Shown: positions 25,329 through 33,956 of the stretch, piece by piece
Layout of the letters: each line of letters starts with the position of its first letter
How positions within the stretch are numbered: position 1 is the stretch's first letter
Source of the DNA: an uncultured Verrucomicrobiota bacterium
GTDB taxonomy: Bacteria; Verrucomicrobiota; Verrucomicrobiia; Opitutales; Seribacteraceae
Assembly (NCBI GenBank): GCA_902569115.1
Contig: CACFTI010000026.1
Coordinates: 1-35,571, forward strand
DNA length: 35,571 nucleotides
Direction of reading: 5' to 3'
Translations under genes and position numbers: made by a program
The notes under the pieces: model-generated
The model's database searches: none
Told to the model about the DNA's origin: nothing
Seen by the model: only the letters and a program-made list of their open reading frames with translations

Positions 25329-25688
25329 TTAGTCCAAAGGAATGGCGGCGTAGTAGATCAGACCGATGAGGCAAACATTCAGAAATATTTGCTTATAGTC
25401 GCCAATCACAAAATGGGTAATGGCTGCCCCGACCATGGTGGCAATCAGTAGACATCCAGAATACAGCAGGATGGAAAAGGAGGGACCGGTCAGAAAGAAG
25501 GGAAGAATGAAACCGACTCCGCAGATCACTTCGACCAGGGCGATGGAACGAACGATGCCGGGACTAAAATAGGAGACCCAACGCATGCGTTTGGCGAGAA
25601 CATCGATCGGTTGGAAAAAACGGATACCGCCACCGATTGCAAAAATGAGAAATAGGATGACCTGAATCGATGGTTGAAGGTAGGTCAT
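25329..25688 (-). CDS. DoxX-like membrane protein
   Basis: A 119-residue integral membrane protein with about four helices (near 5-20, 45-65, 70-90 and 98-116). The pattern FAIGGGIRFFQPIDVLAKRM followed by a helix with VEVICGVGFILP is that of small DoxX-like proteins, whose biochemical role is mostly unknown. It lies 13 nt after a similar small membrane-protein gene on the same strand, so the two form an operon. The start ATG is well placed at the first hydrophobic helix. Confidence 0.7.
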   Translation of the reverse strand: MTYLQPSIQVILFLIFAIGGGIRFFQPIDVLAKRMRWVSYFSPGIVRSIALVEVICGVGFILPFFLTGPSFSILLYSGCLLIATMVGAAITHFVIGDYKQIFLNVCLIGLIYYAAIPLD

Positions 25689-25701
25689 TCTAAATGGGAA
25701 A

Positions 25702-26085
25702 TCAGACGGTAGCCGAAATTAATCCCGAGCAGAGATAGGAAATAATCAAACAGGCACAAAGCAAAGAGAAGGATGGGAGTATCCGGGGAAATGGACTCTT
25801 CAAACGAAGATGGGTGAGGAGTGCGGCAATCATGAGCACTGCAATTCCGATGGCACCGAAAAGAACAATTTGCAGGTTTTCATTGAGAAGCATGATGGCG
25901 AAAGCAAACTTGAAAATACCGACAAGGTCGCGAAGCCATTTGGGTAAGTTGAAATGCTTGAACTCATCCTTGATGTTTGAATAGCGAACACCCCAGACGA
26001 AAATGATCGATCCGAAAACGAGAATGCAGAGAAGTTCCAGCAGAATGGGCTTGGATTGAAAGATGGATGAAAGGTTTTGAATCAT
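25702..26085 (-). CDS. Small four-helix membrane protein, DoxX-like
   Basis: A 127-residue protein with about four hydrophobic segments (near 13-32, 52-70, 73-90 and 103-121) and a central loop NLPKWLRDLVGIFKFAFA that resembles the DoxX-like arrangement. Family assignment is tentative. It is the first gene of a two-gene minus-strand unit with the DoxX-like protein. An alternative is a generic DUF-type four-helix protein. No catalytic residues are seen. Confidence 0.6.
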   Translation of the reverse strand: MIQNLSSIFQSKPILLELLCILVFGSIIFVWGVRYSNIKDEFKHFNLPKWLRDLVGIFKFAFAIMLLNENLQIVLFGAIGIAVLMIAALLTHLRLKSPFPRILPSFSLLCACLIISYLCSGLISATV

Positions 26086-26199
26086 TCATGTATCCTTTCA
26101 GTAAATGGACACACCCGCAAATCGCAAAAGAAGGTAATCAATTGTGAAGGGTGAAGTAGTGGAATATTCGAAATGGGAAATAAGAAAAATAGCGATATT

Positions 26200-28551
26200 T
26201 TAAATAATCACCCAATTCCCTCCATTATTTCGATAGACCTCACTTTCCCCAGCATAAACCCAGGTAAATAAGTTTTGGCTGTACAGAAAAGGCATGCTCT
26301 GACCCGCAGCAAATAACCATCCATATGTGGGGCTGTATAGCCATCCGGCTGCTTGGCTCTGATCAGTCCGATAAAGCCAACCTAGAGATGAATGAAATAT
26401 CCAGGGTCCCTGATTCTCCCAATAGTAGCCAATCCATGAAAGTGTTTTCCAACCTGATACCAAATCTTCCGCATCACCCCACCCCTTTGATTTTGTAAAA
26501 TTAGCAGTGATTGATGTATCCGCGATCAATTTGTGTACCAAGATAGCATCGTTACCAAAGCCCTGCCCACTCCAATGGCTAAACGTATATCCGAAGTTGG
26601 CTGTTGCCTGAAGTTTAACCTCTGTGCCCCCTTGATAACTACCCGCACCATAAACAGTGCCTGGGCTACCTGTGGATGGACTTACAGATGTGGATAGAAC
26701 AAAATTAAATGTTTCGCTTGAATCAGTTGCATTCCAAGTATCGGCGAGCTTCAGGGCTTCGTACGCGTTGACTACTCCGCCGCTCTCCACTTTCCCGTCC
26801 AGTTCGTCTACTTTTGTCACAGAGTTAAGAAGGATTTCCCGAAGATCACGAACCGAAAGTTCCGGGCGATGTGAAAGCACCATAGCGGCCACTCCGCTGA
26901 CAACAGGGGCGGAAAAGGATGTACCATCTAGATACTCATATTCATTACCGCTAAAGTTAAAGGAGGTAACTCCATCGATTAAAAAATCATCTATGTAAAC
27001 GCCATCGTCAACCCATATGGAATCACTGCTTAAACGAAATCGAAAATATACCTCGGACTCCCCTTCAAGTTCTCCCAGATCAAAAGTATAAACCGTACCA
27101 AGAGTTCCACTGTAACCATAAATTCCTTCAATCGCTTCCCAGGAGGCTCCGTAATTTTTGGTATATTCAATGAAAAGAAAATCGTAGGAGGAAGTCCAGT
27201 AATCGTAAGCAAGTGCATGATAAATCCGTACCCTTAATTTTGGACTACTGACCCCAATCATAGTGATGGCTGGGCTAATCGTAAATGTGTCGCTGTTATT
27301 GTAATAGTTAATCGGGTCACCAAAATAGTCACTACTGTCCGTAGCCCAGCGATTGTTGTAAATATCAGTGTAGAAACTCCAACCCATTCCGCTAGAGTCA
27401 TTTATGGTTTGTCCAGTAGTCCATTGGCTACCAAATCCAAAATCTTCGTAGTACCAATTTTTCCTCGATACGGTCGGTCCAATCATATTGGTTCCCGGTG
27501 CAGCAAGATCAACATTGGTGGCACCATAATTGGAAAACGGTGCGAGTTCATTTTTTTCGTTTGAGGCAGCGACTGAAAGAATCGCATTTCCATCATACGC
27601 TGCAGGATAAACTGGATTATAATCGATATTATCACCAATTCCATCAGAACCTCCATTACCGGCAGCGCAAATCAAAATGGTATCGTATTCGGTTTCTAGA
27701 TCATAAATCGCTTCCTGTAAGGGATAATTGAACGGCTTTCCCTTTCCTAGACTCAAATTTAAAACGCGGGCACCATTGATAACTCCATATGATGCAGCAC
27801 TAATAATTTGTGCGTCAGTAGCTCCACCTGTTTCATCAAATACGCGCAATGGAATAATAAAGGAATCAGGTGCTATCCCCGTTATACCCTCATTATTGGT
27901 TGGGTCGGCAGAAATGATTCCGGCAACCAAAGTACCGTGCCCGTTCAAATCTTCCGGACGATTATCCCAATCAACAAAATCCCAACCAATGGTATCATCA
28001 ATAAATCCATTATTATCATCATCGACACCTAAAACTCCATTTTGCTCAAGTACCTTACCTCCCAACCTCAAATTGATTTCAGGATGATCCATTGCAACTC
28101 CTGAATCGATAACTGCTACACCCGTTTTCTTTTGTGGGTTATAAATCTGAATGGCCTCATTCCAATTAATATCGGCATTTACTTTACCGGTCTTACCATT
28201 CACAGTCTGACCGGTGTTATGAAGGGACCATTGCAGGCCATACCCAGGTTCTGAAGTGGACTCCAAGCTTGCCCGGAGATTATTAAAATCAGCATATTTT
28301 ACGCAAGGCCTCTCATTTAACAGAGGAATCACTTTAGCTGCATCAGTGCCATCGGGTAAGGTGTAAAGGATTGCCTTGGTTAGCAGAAATCTTTTCTTTT
28401 CCTTCAGACCAAATCTTTCGATAAGCCTCTCCTTCTCGCCTGGAAAACGAAGATCATGAAAACGAATAAAAACTTCGTCTGTGACATAATCAACTCCATT
28501 AAGAAACTGAAATACTAAGAAAACCTTACATAATAGTATAATGCAACGCAT
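26200..28551 (-). CDS. Secreted subtilisin-like (S8) protease with inserted domain and aromatic C-terminal tail
   Basis: A 783-residue exported serine protease. A signal peptide (about 1-19) and an N-terminal propeptide (about 23-92) precede the catalytic domain. The triad is Asp149 in VAVIDSGVAMDHPE, His205 in LNGHGTLVAG and Ser545 in GTSFSAPVVSG. The distance from His to Ser (340 residues) is about twice normal. Residues about 360-530, rich in Trp/Tyr/Asp, form an inserted beta-sandwich-like domain. After the protease comes an InlB-B-type repeat (YQGGTEVKLQATANFGYTFS, about 645-690), then a tail with repeated Trp-Leu-Tyr/Gly-Trp motifs (about 700-783), seen in Puniceicoccales-type exported proteins. 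It probably degrades extracellular protein. Confidence 0.9.
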   Translation of the reverse strand: MRCIILLCKVFLVFQFLNGVDYVTDEVFIRFHDLRFPGEKERLIERFGLKEKKRFLLTKAILYTLPDGTDAAKVIPLLNERPCVKYADFNNLRASLESTSEPGYGLQWSLHNTGQTVNGKTGKVNADINWNEAIQIYNPQKKTGVAVIDSGVAMDHPEINLRLGGKVLEQNGVLGVDDDNNGFIDDTIGWDFVDWDNRPEDLNGHGTLVAGIISADPTNNEGITGIAPDSFIIPLRVFDETGGATDAQIISAASYGVINGARVLNLSLGKGKPFNYPLQEAIYDLETEYDTILICAAGNGGSDGIGDNIDYNPVYPAAYDGNAILSVAASNEKNELAPFSNYGATNVDLAAPGTNMIGPTVSRKNWYYEDFGFGSQWTTGQTINDSSGMGWSFYTDIYNNRWATDSSDYFGDPINYYNNSDTFTISPAITMIGVSSPKLRVRIYHALAYDYWTSSYDFLFIEYTKNYGASWEAIEGIYGYSGTLGTVYTFDLGELEGESEVYFRFRLSSDSIWVDDGVYIDDFLIDGVTSFNFSGNEYEYLDGTSFSAPVVSGVAAMVLSHRPELSVRDLREILLNSVTKVDELDGKVESGGVVNAYEALKLADTWNATDSSETFNFVLSTSVSPSTGSPGTVYGAGSYQGGTEVKLQATANFGYTFSHWSGQGFGNDAILVHKLIADTSITANFTKSKGWGDAEDLVSGWKTLSWIGYYWENQGPWIFHSSLGWLYRTDQSQAAGWLYSPTYGWLFAAGQSMPFLYSQNLFTWVYAGESEVYRNNGGNWVII

Positions 28552-28633
28552 CTACCTTTTAAATAAATAAATGTGCACATTTATCAACTCATAATCACTT
28601 ATTCAAGTGCAGGACTAGGAAAAAATTATCTTT

Positions 28634-29053
28634 TTAATCATCCATTCCTGGGCGCTGTCTGAATTTCTTAGTCTGCGAGCGTGACCCTTTGGACTGGAGT
28701 CTTTTTTCTTTGGCACTGCGGGTTGGTGAGGTGGGCCGGCGTGACTTTCGCACCTCCATGGTTTCCTGGATCAATTCCTTTAGCCGAGTGAGGGCTTTTT
28801 CCCGGTTGGTTTCCTGGGTACGGGCTGACTGGGATTTGATGATCACGATACCACCCGGGCTGATCCGGCGGTCTTTCTTATTTAATAATTTCTGTTTGTA
28901 GACTTCGGGAAGGGAAGATGCCTGAATATCGAAAAACAAATGAACCGCAGTGGCTACTTTGTTTACATTCTGCCCTCCCGGACCTTGCGAACGAATAGCC
29001 TTTAATTCAATCTCCTCCAACGGAATCGATACTCTGGAAAAAATTTGTAGCAT
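28634..29053 (-). CDS. arfB: Ribosome-rescue peptidyl-tRNA hydrolase ArfB
   Basis: A 139-residue protein, the same size as E. coli ArfB (YaeJ). The catalytic GGQ motif lies in RSQGPGGQNVNK (residues 21-32), followed by the release-factor-like fold and ISPGGIVIIKSQSARTQ. The C-terminal tail (about 105-139) is very rich in Lys, Arg and Ser, as needed to enter the empty mRNA channel of a stalled ribosome. It hydrolyses peptidyl-tRNA on stalled ribosomes. The short length and basic tail separate it from RF1/RF2. It is monocistronic and divergent from a small membrane-protein gene at 29176. Confidence 0.92.
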   Translation of the reverse strand: MLQIFSRVSIPLEEIELKAIRSQGPGGQNVNKVATAVHLFFDIQASSLPEVYKQKLLNKKDRRISPGGIVIIKSQSARTQETNREKALTRLKELIQETMEVRKSRRPTSPTRSAKEKRLQSKGSRSQTKKFRQRPGMDD

Positions 29054-29175
29054 TTATATTTTATACAATTGTCTATCACAACAGTCAAAAAGAAGGCATT
29101 TTACATTAAACCTAAATGAATACTATCACTCTAAATTATTGACTTTTCCCAGACTACTGCTCATAACTTAACCCC

Positions 29176-29532
29176 ATGAAAATTGCGATCAGCCTCATTC
29201 ATTTTCTTATGTGTATCCTAGGCATTTTTCAGCTACTCGCGGGAAGTGAATTTCATCCCACTTATTCTGTTTTAGTGGTAGTTGGATATGGTTGCTCGGG
29301 CTTCAGTCTTCTATCTATTGGGGGGAAAATATTCAAATGGATAGCCATCGCAACCAATTCAATTTTTGTTGTATTCAGTCTGGTAGGGATAGTTTATTTT
29401 GCGGTCATATTACCCCTTTCAGGTGGAGTATTCGATACCGTGGCATTGGTGGCATGCATAATTTTCGGAGTAGTGGGATGGCTAACCATAAAACTCCTGA
29501 AAATACCTTTTCTCCAATCATCAAAAAGATGA
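29176..29532 (+). CDS. Small membrane protein of unknown function
   Basis: A 118-residue protein with four predicted membrane helices (about 3-20, 29-46, 50-80 and 86-110) and a short Lys-rich C-terminus. The N-terminal helix is part of the mature protein rather than a clear signal peptide. No family is recognised. It is the only plus-strand gene of this part, between divergent arfB and the convergent outer-membrane barrel gene, so it has its own promoter in the 122-bp spacer before it. Confidence 0.55.
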   Translation: MKIAISLIHFLMCILGIFQLLAGSEFHPTYSVLVVVGYGCSGFSLLSIGGKIFKWIAIATNSIFVVFSLVGIVYFAVILPLSGGVFDTVALVACIIFGVVGWLTIKLLKIPFLQSSKR

Positions 29533-29685
29533 ATGGACTAGCAAATATAGACGATTCAAAGTTTAGCTAGTTAAATTTAAAAAGACAACAGGTTTGAAAT
29601 AACCAAAAAAAAACGGATATTATAGTTTGTAATAAATGTGATTACAGATTGAAACTAATCTGATAAAAACTTCCTATGTAAAATA

Positions 29686-30603
29686 TCAGAAAGAATTTGA
29701 TATGGTAAGGTCAATGGCATAACCCTCCCATTCTAAATCAAGAGTATCGGTGTATGAAGTCCCGAGATAATCGTCTGTTACACTAATCGATTGATCGTAC
29801 CATTCCAGTCTCCAACCGAGATCAAGGTTAAAACTCTCAGAGAAAGCATATCCTAAATTAAACTTTAGAAATAAGGGACTCGGTTCATCAAGCCCAGGAA
29901 TAGAATCATAAAAATCCGATAAATCCCCAGACATTGGTAAGTATTTGCCTAATGAAATGCCTGTTTTTAAATTCTTCCATTTTAAAGAACTGCCGATGCT
30001 AATATTGTAAAATGAATTAAATAGACTCGTTCCATATACATAGGAATAAGAATTAGAATAATCGTAAACAGGAACATACCCAGTAGATGGACTGTAGTAA
30101 TATGATGTGGTAGGTAATGCCAAATCGTTAGTTAGAAATTCCAAGGAGATACCAGATCGTAGATATGGTGTAATTAACAAATCCCGATTTGGATTAAAGG
30201 CGTATTTCAGAACACCTCCAAAACGAAGGTTACCTCCCAAAAAGAATTCATCGATATCTGCAATATCAGACCTAAAGGAACTAAATCCTATATCTAAACC
30301 TCCTTCTAAATCGAAAAAGGTATTTGTCCATGCTCCTTCAACACCAACTTGAAATGTTGAGTAACCAACGAGAGTGTTATCACTGTCGGAATTTATGGAG
30401 GAAGTTGCACCACTAGCATTATTTGTTTGAGAAAATTTAGTGATGTTTTGAGCAAATTCTTGAACCCCAATATTTACTGCACCTGAAACACCATCTTCTT
30501 GAAGACCTGGAATCCTAGTCATTCCTCCGAACCAGTAAGATTGTCCGAACGAAACGGAGGAAAACATTAATAAGAAAAATAATGCAAAAGTTAAAAATTT
30601 CAT
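29686..30603 (-). CDS. Outer-membrane beta-barrel protein
   Basis: A 305-residue exported protein with a signal peptide (about 1-20, cleaved after SFG). Beyond that it shows alternating amphipathic strands rich in Tyr, Phe, Ser and Gly, such as FKLNLGYAFSESFNLDLGW and a closing strand ending in a terminal Phe (LTISNSF), the classic C-terminal signature for barrel insertion. A Tyr/Ser-rich loop lies around residues 160-190. No enzymatic motif is present. It may be a porin-like or structural protein. It is the last gene of the minus-strand envelope region, 43 nt beyond the LpoB-like gene. Confidence 0.75.
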   Translation of the reverse strand: MKFLTFALFFLLMFSSVSFGQSYWFGGMTRIPGLQEDGVSGAVNIGVQEFAQNITKFSQTNNASGATSSINSDSDNTLVGYSTFQVGVEGAWTNTFFDLEGGLDIGFSSFRSDIADIDEFFLGGNLRFGGVLKYAFNPNRDLLITPYLRSGISLEFLTNDLALPTTSYYYSPSTGYVPVYDYSNSYSYVYGTSLFNSFYNISIGSSLKWKNLKTGISLGKYLPMSGDLSDFYDSIPGLDEPSPLFLKFNLGYAFSESFNLDLGWRLEWYDQSISVTDDYLGTSYTDTLDLEWEGYAIDLTISNSF

Positions 30604-30646
30604 AATAAAGGTCAGTATTGAGTTAATTTAATCGTATCGTAAAGGT

Positions 30647-31216
30647 TTATTTTCTAACCATTTTGATAATGTCTTCGCTTTCAGAGACGACGACTTGGCC
30701 TAGGCTTGGAGAATTGGGGTTCAAATCAACAAGTTCCAAGATGTAACGATATGTTTTATTAATAACTCGTGGCTGATATTCCCTAGACTCAAAGATTTGT
30801 TGTGTCAGTACAAAATCAGGAAGATTAGCACCAGACCTTCCACGCTGAGATTTGGCAAATGAAATAAATTCATTAAGCGAAGAGTTGGAAGATGTGCCAG
30901 AAATCCTTGCCAAACCTGATTGGGTAATTATGTTTCTCAATCCGTTGATACGAATGGATTCTGGAAATTCGACCGTTGTTTGTGCAGACATAGGACCTAT
31001 AGCGATGACCGGCAATCGGCCGGATATTTTCCGCGTAGCCGGAGACTGCATCAGGCGAGGAAACATCTTGGCTGAGAATTCATCTAAATCACGAATTGTT
31101 AAATCTTTATATTCAGCGACCTGAGAGGAATCGACTCTGACAGTTTTTCCACTTTGGCAACCAAAGTTGGCAAAAGCCAGTACGAGCGAGGATAGAGCAA
31201 GGAACAGTTTATTCAT
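30647..31216 (-). CDS. LpoB-like outer-membrane lipoprotein
   Basis: A 189-residue lipoprotein with signal peptide and lipobox FANFGC (lipidated Cys20). After a short linker, the fold resembles LpoB, the activator of penicillin-binding protein 1b: EYKDLTIRDLDEFSAKMFPR, PVIAIGPMSAQTTVEFP, and a C-terminal strand segment with YRYILELVDLNP. Its neighbours, YcfL-like and COG3014-like lipoproteins, are the same families that adjoin lpoB in gammaproteobacteria, which supports the call. Whether it activates a synthase here is unproven. Confidence 0.75.
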   Translation of the reverse strand: MNKLFLALSSLVLAFANFGCQSGKTVRVDSSQVAEYKDLTIRDLDEFSAKMFPRLMQSPATRKISGRLPVIAIGPMSAQTTVEFPESIRINGLRNIITQSGLARISGTSSNSSLNEFISFAKSQRGRSGANLPDFVLTQQIFESREYQPRVINKTYRYILELVDLNPNSPSLGQVVVSESEDIIKMVRK

Positions 31217-31235
31217 AATAGGTAAAGTAAGTTGG

Positions 31236-31631
31236 TTATTTGGATTTTTTTAACAGGATTCTAAAGTCTGTGGCTCCCCCCCGAACATTAACATCCTGCA
31301 GGGTCTTGACTTCCTTTCCGCTGATCGTGGCAGTTTGCCAAGTCGAAGAGGAAGAATCTATGGATCCGTCTTCTTGAATCCAATCAAATTTATACATAAA
31401 AACGGTTGGTGATGAGGAAGTATTCTCCACCTCCACTTTGGCAAGTAATTTACCATTCACTTCCTGCTTGAAGGATCTGGTGATGTTTACATTTTTTACT
31501 TTCGATCGATTCCCTGAGACTACATTCACACCCCCATCTTCATTTGGAGCAAGAGTGGTGACCGGGTTTTTATTATAGGGAGCACAGGAACAAAGACTAA
31601 ATAGTAGAGTTATTAGTAAGAAATTTTTCAT
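31236..31631 (-). CDS. YcfL-like lipoprotein (DUF1425)
   Basis: A 131-residue lipoprotein with lipobox SLCSC (Cys16). The mature part is a small beta-sandwich: VKNVNITRSFKQEVNGKLLA, VEVENTSSSPTVFMYKFDWI and a final strand ATDFRILLKK. This matches YcfL, whose gene lies next to lpoB in E. coli. Function is unknown in any organism I can recall. It sits 19 nt upstream of the LpoB-like gene and 2 nt after the COG3014-like gene, clearly one operon. Confidence 0.75.
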   Translation of the reverse strand: MKNFLLITLLFSLCSCAPYNKNPVTTLAPNEDGGVNVVSGNRSKVKNVNITRSFKQEVNGKLLAKVEVENTSSSPTVFMYKFDWIQEDGSIDSSSSTWQTATISGKEVKTLQDVNVRGGATDFRILLKKSK

Positions 31632-31633
31632 GA

Positions 31634-33058
31634 TTATTCAGTTGAGTTGATTGCATAAGTATCAGCATCTTCTACATCTTTCAAAGCAATTGCAGAATCG
31701 AGAGTAAAATTACTGAGTAACTTGATTGGACTGTTGGTCCTCAAGGATTTTAAAAATACAAAATTAGTTTTGCTTTTCGGATCAATCCGAAAGGTTACCT
31801 TTTGCCCGTTGGTTGAAGATACACGCATGACACCTTTGGGGGGTGTTTTTACCCGCTGAACTAAAATTCTTTTCGGTAAGGAATACCATGATCTTTCGTC
31901 TGCTTGTGTGAATGCTTCAGCGGCTGCGACTTTTGCAATAGTGGCAAACAAGGCAACCGCTACACTTTCCTGCTGCTTGTCTTTAGTCGTAACTTCAATG
32001 GCTACCTGAGCTGCAACTGCTAAGGCTGTTTGGATCATCGCCTTAGCCATTTCACGAGGGAAATCTGACTTAAACTCTGAGGAGACCACTGCGTCCATAT
32101 CAACCAACTCTTCCAGATAGGCTCTTGTAATACCATTGTTTACAATAAAGCGGTCATCAAAATCAGTACGATACTGCAACTGAGGGAAAGCTATTGGAGC
32201 ATATAAAACTCCTCCCGGAGGTTGACCCGCAAAGAAAAGTGCGAGAGGTAGCCTAATTTTCTTTTCAACCCTGAACGGGGCACTGCCCGTTTCTAAAAAC
32301 ACATAAGTTACAGGATCTTGATTACCTAAAGTTTCCGTCATCAAAAACTTTTTCCGTGGTCCCAAAGCCTGCTTTAAGTTGGATTCGCTTGCCCCAAAAT
32401 CGAGATTTTTGTTTGTACGGTTTTTCAAAACAAGACGTAAATAATCTCCCATCGGGTTATAAAATTCGGAATATTTATTTGAGAGTTCTATATTTACAAA
32501 ATCTTGAACTTTCACTTCTCCCGATTGAACCAACTGGTTATACTTGAGGTTTTTATTTTGATAAGCCTTGGACTCTGCATCCTGAATTTTTTTGAGATTC
32601 AATTCGCGAGCCTCTTCCCTTTTAAATCTTAATTCGGTAAAAGCAGCCTGCACCTTACTGGCTTCACCTAGCTCCAAAAATCGACATGCCCGATAAATCT
32701 CCAACATATTTCGGTCGTGAAATTTGCCTACATATTCACCCAGACCTTTTTGTTGTGGCTTGATAAAACCCCCACCAAAATTCTCATCAACCAAAGTCTT
32801 GGAAACGCCCAAATGATAATCAGCTTGTTCAGGAAGTTGATTCGATCTTAAAACAGAAGACATCTCCAAATTCCAAAGAAGCTCTTCATCATGACCAGGT
32901 TTAATATCTTTACCAGCATCCTCAAGATTGGCTAATGCCTCGACTTCATTACCTTGATCCCATGAATTTCTAAACTCACGTGTGCTCTGTTGATAAGAAG
33001 CACATGATGTGAAGAAAGATGCTACAATTAAGGTCGTGAGTGAACAGAGAATTTTCAT
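31634..33058 (-). CDS. COG3014-like lipoprotein
   Basis: A 474-residue lipoprotein with signal peptide and lipobox FFTSC (Cys19). The N-terminal half is helical and TPR-like, with short repeats containing Ala-Leu-Ala-Asn-Leu and Trp-Asn-Leu-Glu motifs (about 35-140). The middle region has an Ala-rich hydrophobic segment (AKAMIQTALAVAAQVAIEV, about 340-358), and the C-terminus is beta-rich (LPKRILVQRVKTPPKGV onward). In Vibrio-type genomes this family adjoins ycfL and lpoB, as here. It is thought to act in the cell envelope, but the role is unknown. The YcfL-like gene follows after 2 nt. Confidence 0.7.
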   Translation of the reverse strand: MKILCSLTTLIVASFFTSCASYQQSTREFRNSWDQGNEVEALANLEDAGKDIKPGHDEELLWNLEMSSVLRSNQLPEQADYHLGVSKTLVDENFGGGFIKPQQKGLGEYVGKFHDRNMLEIYRACRFLELGEASKVQAAFTELRFKREEARELNLKKIQDAESKAYQNKNLKYNQLVQSGEVKVQDFVNIELSNKYSEFYNPMGDYLRLVLKNRTNKNLDFGASESNLKQALGPRKKFLMTETLGNQDPVTYVFLETGSAPFRVEKKIRLPLALFFAGQPPGGVLYAPIAFPQLQYRTDFDDRFIVNNGITRAYLEELVDMDAVVSSEFKSDFPREMAKAMIQTALAVAAQVAIEVTTKDKQQESVAVALFATIAKVAAAEAFTQADERSWYSLPKRILVQRVKTPPKGVMRVSSTNGQKVTFRIDPKSKTNFVFLKSLRTNSPIKLLSNFTLDSAIALKDVEDADTYAINSTE

Positions 33059-33073
33059 AAGTTGATCTTTCGA

Positions 33074-33955
33074 TTAGCGGTTTGATGGTCTAGCGATGGG
33101 GAGATTTTCAGGGGCAACATCTGTATTAATTCCAAAATCTTCAATAATCTTGCAGGTGGAAACATCTGATTGAGTGTCAATAATTTCAATGAGTCCGATT
33201 TGAGTGACCTGAGAACCCGCGAGAGGCTTTTTGGTTACTGGATGAATAATCGATTTAGAGATAAAAACATCATATCGTTGTCCAACCTGCACCCCATTTT
33301 GATAGCCAGCCAAAAGTGTACACTGGTCACCATTTTTGGCATAAAGATAGATTTTCTGTTCATACCCTGCCACAAATTTATCAGACATTTTCAGGGCGGC
33401 ACCTTTAGCAAACTGGTCAACTTTTTTTCTACTTTCAAAATCTCGTTTGGAAGTTGGTCCAAACATATCCTCATCCCAGGAGTCGTTAAGGGGAGGAACT
33501 TCAAAAGTTTTTTGATCAGATGGGTTTGCCCGGTTGATTAACTGCATAGTAACTGAGACAAAAATATCTCGATTTACTCGCGTGGATCCATCTAATGGAT
33601 TTTTAACCCTACTTTCATTTTCGCTGTATTCTACTACCGTGCAGTTTAAAATGAATTTTGGTTTATTGATTAATTCCTTGTCTGTAGTTTTGAATATCTC
33701 TGAATTTTCCAACTCCAAGTCTAAATTGGACTGAGATACTACTTCATCAATATCGATTACTGCGAATTTACCAGTTTGATTAAGATAGTGCTTAAAATGA
33801 ATTGGAATTGCTTCCAGGAAGGCATTCAAGGAAGGCGGATTCTCTTTAACAATGTTAGCAGTGGCTTTGATCTTACCAAGGATAATTGTATCCTTTTGGG
33901 CAAAACAGATATTTGCCGAGAGACTTATAAGTATAGTGAATATAAATAGCTTCAT
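33074..33955 (-). CDS. CsgG/FlgT-like periplasmic protein
   Basis: A 293-residue exported protein if it begins at the ATG at 33955, which gives a good signal peptide (KLFIFTILISLSANICFAQ). The longer frame to 34021 would start inside the preceding gene and bury the signal peptide. The N-terminal half resembles CsgG-type proteins (FKHYLNQTGKFAVIDIDEVV, KFILNCTVVEYSE). The C-terminal part (about 210-285: KNGDQCTLLAGYQNGVQVGQ, RYDVFI, QVTQIGLIEIID) resembles the FlgT C-terminal beta domain. The TAA of the PEGA gene and this ATG are one base apart (TAAAATG), indicating translational coupling. It is probably an envelope assembly factor. Confidence 0.7.
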   Translation of the reverse strand: MKLFIFTILISLSANICFAQKDTIILGKIKATANIVKENPPSLNAFLEAIPIHFKHYLNQTGKFAVIDIDEVVSQSNLDLELENSEIFKTTDKELINKPKFILNCTVVEYSENESRVKNPLDGSTRVNRDIFVSVTMQLINRANPSDQKTFEVPPLNDSWDEDMFGPTSKRDFESRKKVDQFAKGAALKMSDKFVAGYEQKIYLYAKNGDQCTLLAGYQNGVQVGQRYDVFISKSIIHPVTKKPLAGSQVTQIGLIEIIDTQSDVSTCKIIEDFGINTDVAPENLPIARPSNR

Positions 33956-33956
33956 T

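Noticed and set aside
29607..29657. A run of nine A's and a CAGATT/AATCTG dyad between convergent genes as a bidirectional terminator
   Set aside because: The dyad and the A/T run are not adjacent, and the stem is only 6 bp and AT-rich.
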